Source of the DNA: a virus
Virus record (IMG/VR): IMGVR_UViG_3300030041_000009
Coordinates: 186,001 to 250,000 of that record
Strand: one strand, 5' to 3'
Length of the DNA stretch: 64,000 bases
Shown here: one piece after another, positions 1 to 9,001 of the stretch
How the letters are laid out: the number at the start of each line of letters is the position of its first letter
Numbering within the stretch: the stretch's first letter is position 1
Notes under the pieces: model-generated
What the model saw: the letters and a program-made list of their open reading frames with translations, nothing else
The model's database searches: none
What the model was told of the DNA's origin: nothing
Made by a program: the position numbers and the translations under genes

Positions 1-1
1 G

Positions 2-85
2 AGATATGATTCAGATGAAGAAGATGATATAAAAAAGTTTTTAAAATCATTTAGAAGGCATGATAGCGTTATATGCTTTGAGTAG
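2..85 (+). CDS. C-terminal fragment of a gene cut by the left edge
   Basis: An open frame enters from the left edge and ends at TAG (83-85). The visible 27 residues are acidic then basic (DSDEEDD, KKFLKSFRR). It overlaps the next start by 26 bases, like other tight junctions here. Without the upstream part no function can be given, and a chance open frame is possible. Confidence 0.35.
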   Translation, partial: RYDSDEEDDIKKFLKSFRRHDSVICFE

Positions 86-305
86 CAAAAAAATAATAAG
101 AGTTACGAAGGAAGAACTCAATGTATTAATAGGAGAAAAATTTGAAATTCTTTATGATGATGACGAAATAGTTCATGATCCAACTTTACCAAATGAATGG
201 AGATATGATGATGATGAATATGAAGAAATAACAAGATGGTTAGAATTATATAGAATATTAAAAGATCCTGAACAAGTTAATCAAACAATTAAATTTAACT
301 TATGA
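60..305 (+). CDS. small acidic protein with KFNL C-terminal tail
   Basis: 81 residues, very acidic in the middle (YDDDE repeated), ending TIKFNL. It carries the C-terminal tail of the MKYIKxFE array but not the N-terminal tag, so it may be the first cassette with a variant head, or its start may be misplaced. An in-frame TAA at 42-44 excludes a longer 5' end. Its TGA stop overlaps the next ATG by four bases (ATGA). Function unknown. Confidence 0.6.
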   Translation: MIALYALSSKKIIRVTKEELNVLIGEKFEILYDDDEIVHDPTLPNEWRYDDDEYEEITRWLELYRILKDPEQVNQTIKFNL

Positions 306-799
306 AATATATAAAAAGGTTTGAAAGTTTAGATCAAAATGATGCTGAATTTTATTTAGAAGTTACACCAGAAATTGCACTTAGTTTTTGTAATGGTAAG
401 CCGTTACCTTCTGATGATCCTATACCATTAAATCATCAAATTTTAGAATATGCATTTGGAATGGCTGATGATGTAACAGATAATGATTATATCTCTGCTG
501 CTATAGATGTTTGCGATTGGTTTGATGGTACTCCAAAATCAATAAAAGATGGAGTAAATGCTATCAATCAATATGAATTTGATTATGTAAGTGAAGGACC
601 AGATTTTGTATTAGGAGTCAATTACGATGGTGAATCAGCAGAATTTGGAGATATTCATGTATTTTTAAAAGATTATAGAAAAATTGAAGTAGTTTTTGTT
701 TATGATTGTAAGAAGGAAAAATTTATGACTCCGAAATATTTTAGAAATATTTATAGTATTCCTGGATTATATAATAATATAGATAAATTTAACTTATGA
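302..799 (+). CDS. array cassette, MKYIKRFE...DKFNL, unknown core
   Basis: 165 residues. N-terminus MKYIKRFE and C-terminus DKFNL are the fixed ends shared by about 25 proteins in this window; the core matches no family I recognise. It is acidic with aromatic-rich beta-like stretches near the C-terminus. ATGA overlaps on both sides imply translational coupling within array 1 (60-2022). Confidence 0.8.
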   Translation: MKYIKRFESLDQNDAEFYLEVTPEIALSFCNGKPLPSDDPIPLNHQILEYAFGMADDVTDNDYISAAIDVCDWFDGTPKSIKDGVNAINQYEFDYVSEGPDFVLGVNYDGESAEFGDIHVFLKDYRKIEVVFVYDCKKEKFMTPKYFRNIYSIPGLYNNIDKFNL

Positions 800-1047
800 A
801 ATATATAAAAAGATTTGAAAAGAAATTATTTAATCCTAACGATTGTAAAGTTGGTGATTATATAAAATATAGACAAAATAACTATACATTTGATGCTAAA
901 ATAATTAAAAAAGACGAGTCATTTTATTTAGTTCAAAATGAAATATGTAAAATTGGAATTATTAAAGAACAAATTTTAAGATTTTTAACTTCATTAGAAA
1001 TTGAAAATTTTGAATTATTATTAAATACCAATAAATTTAATTTATGA
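796..1047 (+). CDS. array cassette with VGDY small-barrel core
   Basis: 83 residues between MKYIKRFE and NKFNL. The core begins CKVGDYIKYRQN, the same turn (G-D-Y followed by a beta strand) as the PEVGDYV proteins at 1044, 1352, 33350, 34017 and 34382. This suggests a small SH3/KOW-like beta-barrel, by pattern only. Coupled by ATGA to both neighbours. Role unknown. Confidence 0.75.
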   Translation: MKYIKRFEKKLFNPNDCKVGDYIKYRQNNYTFDAKIIKKDESFYLVQNEICKIGIIKEQILRFLTSLEIENFELLLNTNKFNL

Positions 1048-1355
1048 AATATATAAAGAAATTTGAAAATAATATTGATTTACCAGAAGTTGGTGATTAT
1101 GTTTTAATGAATAGTTATAGTACTAATAGCGTTATAAATTTTGTAACTAAAAATTTTGGTAGATTAACAGCTGTAGAATTCGATCCAAATTTAAAAAAAT
1201 ATAAATGTAGAGTTAGATATGAAAATATACCAGATAATATAGATTTATTTTTTCATGATGGTACAAGAATTTTTGATATCGAATTATTAGTGGAATATGG
1301 AAAAACAATTGAAGAATTAAAATTGAAATTACAAGCAAATAAATTTAACTTATGA
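1044..1355 (+). CDS. array cassette, PEVGDYV barrel family
   Basis: 103 residues: MKYIKKFE head, PEVGDYVLM at about residues 14-22, central GRLTAVEF and NIPDNI segments, then a helical end (KTIEELKLKLQA) and NKFNL tail. The same order recurs in the proteins at 1352, 13295, 33350, 33670 and 34017, so these are paralogues that also share core sequence. Likely a small beta-barrel; ligand unknown. Confidence 0.8.
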   Translation: MKYIKKFENNIDLPEVGDYVLMNSYSTNSVINFVTKNFGRLTAVEFDPNLKKYKCRVRYENIPDNIDLFFHDGTRIFDIELLVEYGKTIEELKLKLQANKFNL

Positions 1356-1687
1356 AATATATAAAGAAATTTGAAAATATTAAAGATGAACCAAAAGTAG
1401 GAGATTATGTATTAATGAAATCTTCCATGCAGAATAAAGAAATGACTGATTTTATTGATAATACTATTGGTAAAATTATAAAAATTGAAATAAAATATCA
1501 TTTCAATACAGTAAGTGTTGAATACGAAGATATACCTATGGAGATTGCAAGTTTATTTGGATATGAGAATTATAATCTTAATCATAATATTGGATTTAGA
1601 GAATTTTTATATAGTAGTATTATTGATTATTCTGAAAATAAAGAAGATTTAGAATATAAAATAAAAGCAAAAAATTTTAATCTATGA
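1352..1687 (+). CDS. array cassette, PKVGDYV barrel family
   Basis: 111 residues, paralogue of the preceding gene: MKYIKKFE, PKVGDYVLM, GKIIKIE, YEDIPMEIA, a helical end with NKEDLEYKIKA, tail KNFNL. Adjacent paralogues suggest tandem duplication followed by divergence of the core while both ends stayed fixed. ATGA overlaps at both ends. Confidence 0.8.
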   Translation: MKYIKKFENIKDEPKVGDYVLMKSSMQNKEMTDFIDNTIGKIIKIEIKYHFNTVSVEYEDIPMEIASLFGYENYNLNHNIGFREFLYSSIIDYSENKEDLEYKIKAKNFNL

Positions 1688-2022
1688 AATATATAAATAC
1701 ATTTGAAAAATATGGTGATTGGAAATATGAGGATAAATATTGGCAAGTAACATTATTGCAACCATATTTTAGATTGTCTTTAAAAAAGATAGGAGTACCA
1801 GATGATTTAATTGAAGATTGGTGCCTTTGGTATACTAATGAAAATGTTCTTGTATATATTTATAAAGAAAAAGTTAAACAATATAATAGCTTAACAGATG
1901 ATTATGATGAATATTTTGAATGGATTTTAAAATTAGAACCAGATAATAGAGATCATGCATTATTTATGGGAAAGGTTAAACTTCAAGATTTTGAACTGAC
2001 ATCAGATAAATTCAACTTATAA
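1684..2022 (+). CDS. array cassette, aromatic-rich core, last of array 1
   Basis: 112 residues, MKYINTFE head and SDKFNL tail. The core is rich in Trp/Tyr (WKYEDKYWQ, WCLWYTNEN) and unlike its neighbours. Unlike internal cassettes it ends with TAA, because no cassette start overlaps it. No family recognised. Confidence 0.75.
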   Translation: MKYINTFEKYGDWKYEDKYWQVTLLQPYFRLSLKKIGVPDDLIEDWCLWYTNENVLVYIYKEKVKQYNSLTDDYDEYFEWILKLEPDNRDHALFMGKVKLQDFELTSDKFNL

Positions 2023-2085
2023 AAATTAATATATAATAATCATTAACAAAGTATTACAATTAAAAATTAATATTAATATACACTA

Positions 2086-2295
2086 ATGAAAGTTAGAATA
2101 TTAGAGTTATCACAAATAACTAAAGAAATCGTGACATCTAAATTATCTGAAAAAAATTTAGATTTGGATATGATAGATGAATATCTTGATATCTTATCTG
2201 CTATAAATAATAATCAGAGTGTATATAATATATCAACCACTGAAGGTGATTATATATTAATAATAACAGATAATCAATATAAAAAATTATCATAA
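2086..2295 (+). CDS. small hypothetical protein, untagged
   Basis: 69 residues, mostly helical with a beta-rich end (GDYILIITD). It lacks both array end peptides although it sits between array members; a 63-base A+T-rich spacer precedes it. Unknown function. Confidence 0.6.
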   Translation: MKVRILELSQITKEIVTSKLSEKNLDLDMIDEYLDILSAINNNQSVYNISTTEGDYILIITDNQYKKLS

Positions 2296-2304
2296 ACTAT
2301 TTAT

Positions 2305-2811
2305 ATGAAATATTTAAAAACGTTTGAAAAACAGAAAGAGAGAGAAATTACTTTATATAAGAATAAAGATTTTAATATTACTATAAATAACAGTAACGGA
2401 AATATGACTTATGGTACTAATTATCGGTCATGCTCTCCAATTTATGGTATTATTGAACAAATAATAGAAAAATCTGAATGCTTAAATGATCCTGAATTAA
2501 GAAAAATTATAATAACAGAAAAAGAGAGGGAATCAGCTATGCAATCAATGAATCCAAAATATTCAGTTAATAGAATTAAATATCATACATCACCAATTAA
2601 TGGATTTATAGGAGGTCCATCAAAAATTGAGATTAGGAAAATGCCAGATAACGTATACACTGAATTAACTGAAATATATTCACCTATAATAGAAAATATT
2701 ATTAAAAAATCTAAAACAATGGGTGATATAATTGATGAATTCAAAATTTTATATGATGTTATAACTGAAAATTTACCTCTTCATTTAGCATCTTCAAACT
2801 TTAACTTATAA
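2305..2811 (+). CDS. isolated cassette, MKYLKTFE...SNFNL
   Basis: 168 residues with the fixed ends MKYLKTFE and SNFNL around an unrecognised core. It stands alone, with neither end overlapping another cassette, ends with TAA and runs into a hairpin terminator. It shows that the end peptides are kept even when the gene is not in an overlapping array. Confidence 0.75.
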   Translation: MKYLKTFEKQKEREITLYKNKDFNITINNSNGNMTYGTNYRSCSPIYGIIEQIIEKSECLNDPELRKIIITEKERESAMQSMNPKYSVNRIKYHTSPINGFIGGPSKIEIRKMPDNVYTELTEIYSPIIENIIKKSKTMGDIIDEFKILYDVITENLPLHLASSNFNL

Positions 2812-2815
2812 AAAA

Positions 2816-2843
2816 GAATCAATTTAATTGATGCTTTTTTTAA
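2816..2843. terminator. bidirectional hairpin between convergent genes
   Basis: Stem ATCAATT/AATTGAT flanked by A-run on the left and T-run on the right, placed between the plus-strand cassette and the minus-strand Zn-finger gene, so it can serve both. Confidence 0.75.
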
Positions 2844-3533
2844 TTATTTCCATTTTTGTATAAACTTTATTTCTTGACTTCTAAATAAAATATCTAATCT
2901 ATACCCATCACAAGTAAGAATTTTTCCTGCAAAGTATTTAAATTTAATTTTACCATAATGACCTTCTGATTCAAACATTTTTTTAGCACATATTTTTAAT
3001 AATTTCTTATGCTTTCTTGAAAGTCTTTTATGCTCAATCTCCCACATTGAATGATTTGGATTTTTTGGCTTTGTAAAGTGATGTTTTTTACAATAATAAT
3101 TACCTTTATAATCAGTACTATATGCGGTTGGTTTACCACATTTACAACATTTAGTTAAAGGTTCAAATACAGTCGCTGAATATGAGCAATGTTTACAATA
3201 TGCATAACCATCTGTTCTATCTCTACGTTCCATTTCATGATTACAAGTTATAATCTTTTGAAATTTTTTCCAAGCACTTTCTTCAGCTTCTTCAATTGTT
3301 TTACCTTCTCCACGAATAAAGCAATCTGGAGTTTTAGGAAATGCTTCAAAAAATGCGGTAGTATAAGTTTCTTTACTTGATATTCCTTCTGATAATCCTT
3401 CTATTGGATTTCCAGAAAATAATTTATCAAAACTACCTGATGGTAAAACGATTCCAGATTCTCCACCTTGACAAAAACAATTCCAATCATATTTAGAATC
3501 ATAATCATTTTTGCTTGACATTCTTACTTTCAT
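2844..3533 (-). CDS. Zn-finger protein, double CxxC clusters
   Basis: 229 residues. The N-terminal half resembles a small alpha/beta domain ending in a helix (GKTIEEAEESAWKKF). Residues about 97-155 hold cysteine/histidine pairs (CNHE, CKHCS, CCKCGKP, YCKKHH) that could bind two zinc ions. The C-terminal third is basic. A nucleic-acid-binding role is plausible from the Zn clusters and charge, but no named family is recognised. Confidence 0.7.
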   Translation of the reverse strand: MKVRMSSKNDYDSKYDWNCFCQGGESGIVLPSGSFDKLFSGNPIEGLSEGISSKETYTTAFFEAFPKTPDCFIRGEGKTIEEAEESAWKKFQKIITCNHEMERRDRTDGYAYCKHCSYSATVFEPLTKCCKCGKPTAYSTDYKGNYYCKKHHFTKPKNPNHSMWEIEHKRLSRKHKKLLKICAKKMFESEGHYGKIKFKYFAGKILTCDGYRLDILFRSQEIKFIQKWK

Positions 3534-3534
3534 A

Positions 3535-3747
3535 TTAAAATATTTTTAATTTTTTTAATTTCATTTTTCTAATTTGATTTTCATCATAAAAATACTCATA
3601 TAACTTTGAATTTTTATCTAACTTAAAATGTATCCATGAGTTACTATCAATGATCATGTTTATAGTATTATCTCTACCTAATTCACTTTCATAATATTCA
3701 CCAAATATAAAATATGATAAATATGTCTTTTTACATAGATATTTCAT
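3535..3747 (-). CDS. MKYLCKK-family small protein
   Basis: 70 residues: N-terminus MKYLCKKTYL, then FGEYYES, and a C-terminus IRKMKLKKLKIF. The same ends occur in the four proteins at 5411-6327. The tail RKxKLxKL is also the tail of many unrelated small proteins on this strand. A TATCTTTG promoter box lies 15 bases upstream. Function unknown. Confidence 0.75.
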   Translation of the reverse strand: MKYLCKKTYLSYFIFGEYYESELGRDNTINMIIDSNSWIHFKLDKNSKLYEYFYDENQIRKMKLKKLKIF

Positions 3748-3761
3748 ATTAATCTTTTTTA

Positions 3762-3769
3762 CAAAGATA
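3762..3769 (-). promoter_or_regulatory. Bacteroidota -7 box (TATCTTTG)
   Basis: The plus strand reads CAAAGATA, the complement of TATCTTTG, which fits TAnnTTTG. It lies just upstream of the minus-strand gene starting at 3747. No clear -33 TTTG. Confidence 0.6.
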
Positions 3770-3910
3770 CAATAAATTTTTAAAAATATGACTTTTTTAT
3801 AAATTATTATTATAAATATTATTACGATGTAAAATATATTAACAAATTCATATTAAATATATAAACAAAATGTTGAAAATATACTAAATAGATAAAAATA
3901 ATTAACATGA

Positions 3911-5356
3911 ATGAATGAAAATGAAATAAGTGAAATAATAAGTGAAATAATAAATGAAAGTAATAATTTTGATTCAAATGATATTGAATTAATAAAAAAA
4001 CAAGGAGTTGTATTTACAAAAAGTATAGTATGTGAACAAATAATTGAATATTTAGAGCCAAAAATAACAGATATTATTTGTGAACCAAGTGTTGGTAAAG
4101 GTTCTTTTGTGTTTAGTCTTTTAGAATATTTTAGAAAACAAAATGTCGAATTAAATGATATGATATTTTTTGTTGAAAATAGATTATATTGTTATGATAT
4201 CGATATTAATTTTATAAATATTTTAAAAGAATTATTAAATAGATATTTTAATGTATTAGGATATAATAATCAATTATTATTAGTAAATATACAAAATAGT
4301 GATTTTTTATTTGTTGACATGAAATTTGATATCATATTTGGAAATCCTCCATATGTAAGAATTCAAAATTTAGAAAATGATTATGTTAATAAATTAAAAG
4401 AATTAAATTTTGAAACTATTAAAAAAGGAAATATAGATTTATATTATGCATTTATTGAAAAATCATTAAAAATTAGTAAGAAAGTAGGATTTATTATACC
4501 TAATTCATTTTTAATAAATAAAACAGGAGAAATATTAAGAGAAATTATAAATAATAGATTATTAAAAATATATGATAATAAAAATAATAAAATTTGGGAT
4601 AATATTTCAGCTTATACATGTATAATAATTTGTAATGATATAATTAATGATACTTTTGAATATGAAACAGAATCAGTTTCACAGATATTAAGTAAGAAAA
4701 ATTGTAATTGGTTTAAACAAGAGACATCAAATAATTTAAAAAATATAATTAAATATGCAAATGGCGGAATAGCAACACTTAGAGATAAAATTTACAAATT
4801 TGATTATTCTGATGATAATTATGTTTATAAAAATGATTCTAATATTAAAATAGAAAAAAATATTTGTAAAAAGGCATATAAATCAACTACTAAAAAAGAT
4901 TATTGGTTCATATATCCTTATATTAATAATAAAATTATAACTAAAGATATTTTAATTGAAGATTTTCCGTTAGCATATAAATATCTATTAGATAATAAAT
5001 ATGAATTAAATAAAAGAGATAATGGTAATATTACTAAATTATCTAAATATGATGCATGGTACGGATACGGTAGAAAACAAGGCTTATTAAAAGAACTGAA
5101 TGAAAATGAGATTCAGATAATATTACCTATTACATTTATAAAGGGCAAAATTCATTATAAAATAATGAAATCTCCTACGTTAATATTATCTGGATTATCT
5201 GTTGTTATGGATAAAAAAAATGTTGACTCATTTATTGAAATTATAGAAAGTGAAGATTTTCATAATTATTTAGAAAAAAATAATAAAGTATTATTTGATA
5301 CTGATAAAGAAAAAATATGGTTGACATTAACTACAACATCATTGATAAATTATTAA
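3911..5356 (+). CDS. N6-adenine DNA methyltransferase (gamma type, Eco57I/TaqI-like)
   Basis: 481 residues. S-adenosylmethionine-binding motif I is CEPSVGKGSF (residues 57-66), preceded by GVVFTKSIV, the motif X-like start typical of class gamma enzymes. Catalytic motif IV is NPPY (145-148). The C-terminal half is probably the target-recognition domain (YGYGRKQGL, GLSVVMD). It should methylate adenine N6 at a specific site. No endonuclease domain or partner gene is adjacent, so it looks like an orphan methylase, as phages use to mask their DNA; a restriction role is not excluded. Confidence 0.9.
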   Translation: MNENEISEIISEIINESNNFDSNDIELIKKQGVVFTKSIVCEQIIEYLEPKITDIICEPSVGKGSFVFSLLEYFRKQNVELNDMIFFVENRLYCYDIDINFINILKELLNRYFNVLGYNNQLLLVNIQNSDFLFVDMKFDIIFGNPPYVRIQNLENDYVNKLKELNFETIKKGNIDLYYAFIEKSLKISKKVGFIIPNSFLINKTGEILREIINNRLLKIYDNKNNKIWDNISAYTCIIICNDIINDTFEYETESVSQILSKKNCNWFKQETSNNLKNIIKYANGGIATLRDKIYKFDYSDDNYVYKNDSNIKIEKNICKKAYKSTTKKDYWFIYPYINNKIITKDILIEDFPLAYKYLLDNKYELNKRDNGNITKLSKYDAWYGYGRKQGLLKELNENEIQIILPITFIKGKIHYKIMKSPTLILSGLSVVMDKKNVDSFIEIIESEDFHNYLEKNNKVLFDTDKEKIWLTLTTTSLINY

Positions 5357-5410
5357 ATAAAAAACCGATTTAAATTTGTATTATATACAAAAAATAAACG
5401 AATGTTTAAA

Positions 5411-5620
5411 TTATTTGAATTCTTGTAATTTTGCTAGCTTTTTTCTTCTAATTTCTGGCATTGTTTCAAAATAGTCATGAATATTTCCTGTTTTAATTTC
5501 AGGAAAGTCAAAAAACATATGTTGATTTATTATTATAAAACCTTCATAATCATAGTTCTCACTATAATAATATTTTCCTACAATAAAATCTGGATATGAT
5601 TTTTTACATAGATATTTCAT
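5411..5620 (-). CDS. MKYLCKK-family small protein
   Basis: 69 residues, MKYLCKKSY head, VGKYYYSEN, tail RRKKLAKLQEFK. Its start overlaps the end of the upstream copy by 17 bases. Last of four tandem copies read from right to left. Unknown function. Confidence 0.75.
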   Translation of the reverse strand: MKYLCKKSYPDFIVGKYYYSENYDYEGFIIINQHMFFDFPEIKTGNIHDYFETMPEIRRKKLAKLQEFK

Positions 5621-5858
5621 ATAACTTTTTTAATTTAAGTTTTCGTAGTTCTTGAATATTACTAAAATATTCATATAATTTTGGATCTATTATAGTGTTA
5701 TTATCTAAAATAAATTTAGTGCTATTAATTAAAATATATTTATAATTATAGTTAATATTTCTATATGACATATTATCAGAATGAATATTATTATCAGAAT
5801 AATAATACTTTCCTACAATAAAATTTTCATTATATGCTTTTTTACATAGATATTTCAT
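5604..5858 (-). CDS. MKYLCKK-family small protein
   Basis: 84 residues. Nearly identical over its last two thirds to the next copy upstream (shared SYRNINYNYKYILINS, YEYFSNIQELRKLK), with a short insertion rich in Asn/Ser. A recent tandem duplication. Overlaps both neighbours by 17 bases. Tail RKLKLKKLYEISM. Confidence 0.8.
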   Translation of the reverse strand: MKYLCKKAYNENFIVGKYYYSDNNIHSDNMSYRNINYNYKYILINSTKFILDNNTIIDPKLYEYFSNIQELRKLKLKKLYEISM

Positions 5859-6078
5859 CTAATTTTTTTAATTTAAGTTTTCGTAGTTCTTGAATATTAC
5901 TAAAATATTCATATAATTTTGGATCTATTCTAGTGTCATCATCATCTAAAATAAATTTAGTGCTATTAATTAAAATATATTTATAATTATAGTTAATATT
6001 TCTATATGATATATTATCAGAATAATAATATTCTCCTACAATAAAATCAATATAATATTTTTTACATAGATATCTCAT
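5842..6078 (-). CDS. MKYLCKK-family small protein
   Basis: 78 residues, MRYLCKKYY head; near-duplicate of the 5604-5858 protein. A TATCTTTG box lies about 20 bases upstream, so it is probably the first gene of the three-gene transcript 6078 to 5411. Confidence 0.8.
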   Translation of the reverse strand: MRYLCKKYYIDFIVGEYYYSDNISYRNINYNYKYILINSTKFILDDDDTRIDPKLYEYFSNIQELRKLKLKKLDEISM

Positions 6079-6096
6079 AAATTATCTTATTTGAAA

Positions 6097-6104
6097 CAAA
6101 GATA
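6097..6104 (-). promoter_or_regulatory. Bacteroidota -7 box (TATCTTTG)
   Basis: Plus strand CAAAGATA, 19 bases upstream of the minus-strand ATG at 6078. Same box and spacing as at 3762 and 44411. Confidence 0.6.
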
Positions 6105-6111
6105 CAATAAA

Positions 6112-6327
6112 TTATTTAAATTCTTTCAATTTTTCCAATTTTATTTTTCGTATTTCTGTTTCGGTATAAAAATATTTATAAATTTTTGGCTCTGATAACA
6201 TATTATTATTAGCAACGAAATATAACTCTTCAATTTTAACATAATTTTTAGTAGATGTTAAATAATAATCATAAAAATTTCCAGCTATAATTTCTTTTGA
6301 GTATGTTTTTTTGCATAAATATTTCAT
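6112..6327 (-). CDS. MKYLCKK-family small protein
   Basis: 71 residues from ATG at 6327; a GTG at 6333 would add two residues, but MKYLCKK is the conserved start. Ends IRKIKLEKLKEFK. Its ATG overlaps the stop of the upstream gene (ATGA), so the two are coupled. Confidence 0.75.
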   Translation of the reverse strand: MKYLCKKTYSKEIIAGNFYDYYLTSTKNYVKIEELYFVANNNMLSEPKIYKYFYTETEIRKIKLEKLKEFK

Positions 6328-6527
6328 TTGCACTTATTCATTATATTTAATATTTCATATTTATCAGTAATATTATATTTTTTTAAATCTTTCATAATAT
6401 TAAGAGAGAATGTATCTTCAAATAATACTACATCACTTTTAAAATAATTAAAAAAACTTAAATAATCATCTAAATTTGCAATGTTTCTAAGTGAATCTTT
6501 TGATATAAATCTTTTATTGAATCCCAT
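6324..6527 (-). CDS. small hypothetical protein
   Basis: 67 residues with no array end peptides; contains DDYLSFFNYF and a helical C-terminus. First gene of the pair with 6112-6327 (ATGA overlap). Unknown. Confidence 0.6.
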   Translation of the reverse strand: MGFNKRFISKDSLRNIANLDDYLSFFNYFKSDVVLFEDTFSLNIMKDLKKYNITDKYEILNIMNKCK

Positions 6528-6644
6528 AATTTTATATTTTTACTTTATATAAATATTAGATTGATATGTTTTATATTTAATAATATTTAACTACAATATA
6601 ATGGTAATAATTGTTATATATTTTTATATATCAGATTTTTGTAG

Positions 6645-6652
6645 TATCTTTG
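6645..6652 (+). promoter_or_regulatory. Bacteroidota -7 box (TATCTTTG)
   Basis: TATCTTTG, 28 bases upstream of the ATG at 6680. It supports that start over the longer frame from 6611, which would place the promoter inside the gene. Confidence 0.65.
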
Positions 6653-6679
6653 TGTATCAATAATTTAAAACATAAACAT

Positions 6680-7450
6680 ATGAAACTAATTGGATTTGCA
6701 AATAAATTTTATACTCTTTGGAGTTATTCAGAAGAACCTTTGTATAGAACAATTAACACTGAATCATATCAATATGGTATTAAACAGAATTATAATTATA
6801 TAAAAAATATTTCTTTTGATTTAGATAAAGTAAAAGAACTTTACCCTGACGTGAAAATTGATGAAGAATTAAAAGGAAAAAGTCAAAGTTGGTCAAAAGA
6901 GCCAAAATTTGAATATCCAGATAAATATTTTCATTTTGGTAAATATGAAAGTCAACTTATTAGTGAATGTAAAGATCAATCTTACTTGATATGGTATTTT
7001 GAAACTGGTGTTTATGGTGAACGTTATGAAATAGTTAAAAATAGATTAATTGAATTAGGTTGTTATTTTTATAATGATATATTATTTACATCAAAAGAAT
7101 TACTTGATCAAAATATTGAACATGAAAAAAAAGAATTTGATAATAAAAAAATAATTGCAGAAACTTATGAAAAATATAAAATTTCTGGTATTTTTTCACA
7201 TAATTTTTATCATTCTTTAAATAGTGAAGGAAATTATAGAGACAATTCATTTGAATTCAGATTCAATGAATATTCTCAACAATCTTATTCTGGTTATGAT
7301 TATGGATTACCATTAATGAATGGTAAATCAAAAAGAATAAAAAATAAAGTTCTCGAAATGGAAGTTATTACAGAAGAAGATAAAACTTTTGGAGATAAAT
7401 ATTTTAGAGTTTTAAGCCTTAAATCAGTAAAAAATATAGAAAATGACTAA
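6680..7450 (+). CDS. hypothetical protein with DUF3820/ExoX-C-like segment
   Basis: 256 residues from ATG 6680 (MKLIGFANKF). A segment about residues 86-110 reads FHFGKYESQLISECKD then YLIWYFE. This is the FGK(Y/H)xGx...D..YLxW pattern of the small domain at the C-terminus of exonuclease X-like and DUF3820 proteins. The rest is Tyr/Asn-rich and unrecognised. Its stop overlaps the start of the PARG-like gene, so 6680-9197 probably form one transcript from the promoter at 6645. Confidence 0.65.
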   Translation: MKLIGFANKFYTLWSYSEEPLYRTINTESYQYGIKQNYNYIKNISFDLDKVKELYPDVKIDEELKGKSQSWSKEPKFEYPDKYFHFGKYESQLISECKDQSYLIWYFETGVYGERYEIVKNRLIELGCYFYNDILFTSKELLDQNIEHEKKEFDNKKIIAETYEKYKISGIFSHNFYHSLNSEGNYRDNSFEFRFNEYSQQSYSGYDYGLPLMNGKSKRIKNKVLEMEVITEEDKTFGDKYFRVLSLKSVKNIEND

Positions 7451-8249
7451 TCAAGAATTGATACATGTATTTGAAGACACCAAATCACATAGTTCAGAAA
7501 TGCTAAATTCAGAAACTACATTACATTTATTTGACGAACGATTAATGTCAGATATTAGGATTCCTTGTTATGAAAATATACAGGTTATAAATTCTGATAG
7601 TGTATCTGCAGTTACAGAATATAGTAAATTAGGTAAAACTTGCGTTCTTAATATGGCATCATATAAACATCCAGGTGGCGGAGTTGCAAGAGGATCAAAA
7701 GCACAAGAAGAATGCTTATTTAGATGCTCAAATTTAACTCATGTTATTAATACTGATAACTATCCATTAGGAGACGATAAAGCGTTATATACAAAGAATG
7801 CTGTGTTTTTCAAAGATGTAAATTATAATTATATAAATGAAGTTGAGTCAGATGTTGTAACTATTGCAGCATTAAATCTTAATAATGTAGAAGTTGATTT
7901 TAATGATTATTCTGATACAATTACAAAAGATAATATATCATCAATTAATATTAATTCTGAAAAAATAACGAAATGGGATTATGAAGAACTCACCAAAGAA
8001 AAAATAAGATTAATACTATCTCTTGCTATTAAAAATGATGTAGATATTATAATTTTAGGTTCATTTGGATGTGGAGTATTCAAAAATGATCCTGAAGAAA
8101 TGGCTAAAATGTTCAAACATTTATTAGTAAATGAAGGATATTCTAAATATTTTGAAAAAGTTATATTTGCCATTATCAATGATAGAAACTCAGTAGGTAA
8201 TAATTATGAAATTTTCAAAAATGTTTTTAGTAATTACTATTTAATTTAA
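7443..8249 (+). CDS. microbial-type poly(ADP-ribose) glycohydrolase (PARG/TIGR02452-like macrodomain)
   Basis: 268 residues. The signature HPGGGVARGSKAQEECLFR (residues 76-94) contains the PARG GGG...QEE motif; NMASYKHPGGG matches the 'N-A-xx-PGGG' loop of DUF2263/TIGR02452 proteins, and LGSFGCGVFKNDP near residue 204 is the second ligand-binding loop. These enzymes cleave ADP-ribose chains or related O-glycosidic bonds of ADP-ribose. Encoded next to an HD-domain protein. In a phage it could reverse ADP-ribosylation by a host defence or regenerate ADP-ribose; the window also encodes NADAR-like, ART-like, NadD and NadM-like proteins. Confidence 0.85.
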   Translation: MTNQELIHVFEDTKSHSSEMLNSETTLHLFDERLMSDIRIPCYENIQVINSDSVSAVTEYSKLGKTCVLNMASYKHPGGGVARGSKAQEECLFRCSNLTHVINTDNYPLGDDKALYTKNAVFFKDVNYNYINEVESDVVTIAALNLNNVEVDFNDYSDTITKDNISSININSEKITKWDYEELTKEKIRLILSLAIKNDVDIIILGSFGCGVFKNDPEEMAKMFKHLLVNEGYSKYFEKVIFAIINDRNSVGNNYEIFKNVFSNYYLI

Positions 8250-8253
8250 TAAA

Positions 8254-9001
8254 ATGAAAAACGCGTTAAGTTTATTACGGTCAAAAAAATTAACTGATAC
8301 TATTAATATGTTATATAAAGATGGTGATTTAGATATAATTTTACCAGAATTATGTAATTTACATACAACTACTAATGGTCATAAAAATAATTATTACCAT
8401 ACATTAGGCGTACTTAATAACGTGATTGAATATGATAATGATAACTTAAAAATGAAAATTGTTGCAGTATTACATGATATTGGTAAAATTTCTGTTAGAT
8501 CTAAAAATGATGATGGAAATTGGACATTTCATGATCATGAAAATGTAGGTGCAAAAATGGTAAAAAAAATATTAAAAAGATTTAATATAACTAATAAGAA
8601 AACTATTGATTATGTTTATAGAATGGTCAAATATCATGGTAGAGTAAAGATGCATAGGGATGTAACAGAATCAGCTATAAGAAGGTTAGATTTAGAAGTT
8701 GGACATGATATAGTATTAGAGTTAATTGAGTTCTGTAAGTGTGATATAACCACTAAATATGATGATAAAAGACAACGTATTATATCAGGATTGGATGAAA
8801 TAAAAAATAGAATATTGGAAGTTCGTAAGAAAGATAATGAATCTAAATGGAGATCACCAATAACAGGAACTATTATTATGGGAATGTTAAATATTACTAC
8901 TGGTAGAATGGTTGGTGATATAAAGAAAGTAACTGATGAAAAAATAAAATCAGGAGAATGGACTGAAGAAGATGCCATCAATTATATTAAAACATTTAAA
9001 A

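Noticed and set aside
8634-8981. 115-codon frame antisense to the HD gene
   Set aside because: Fully inside a gene with clear HD and CCA-tail motifs on the other strand.
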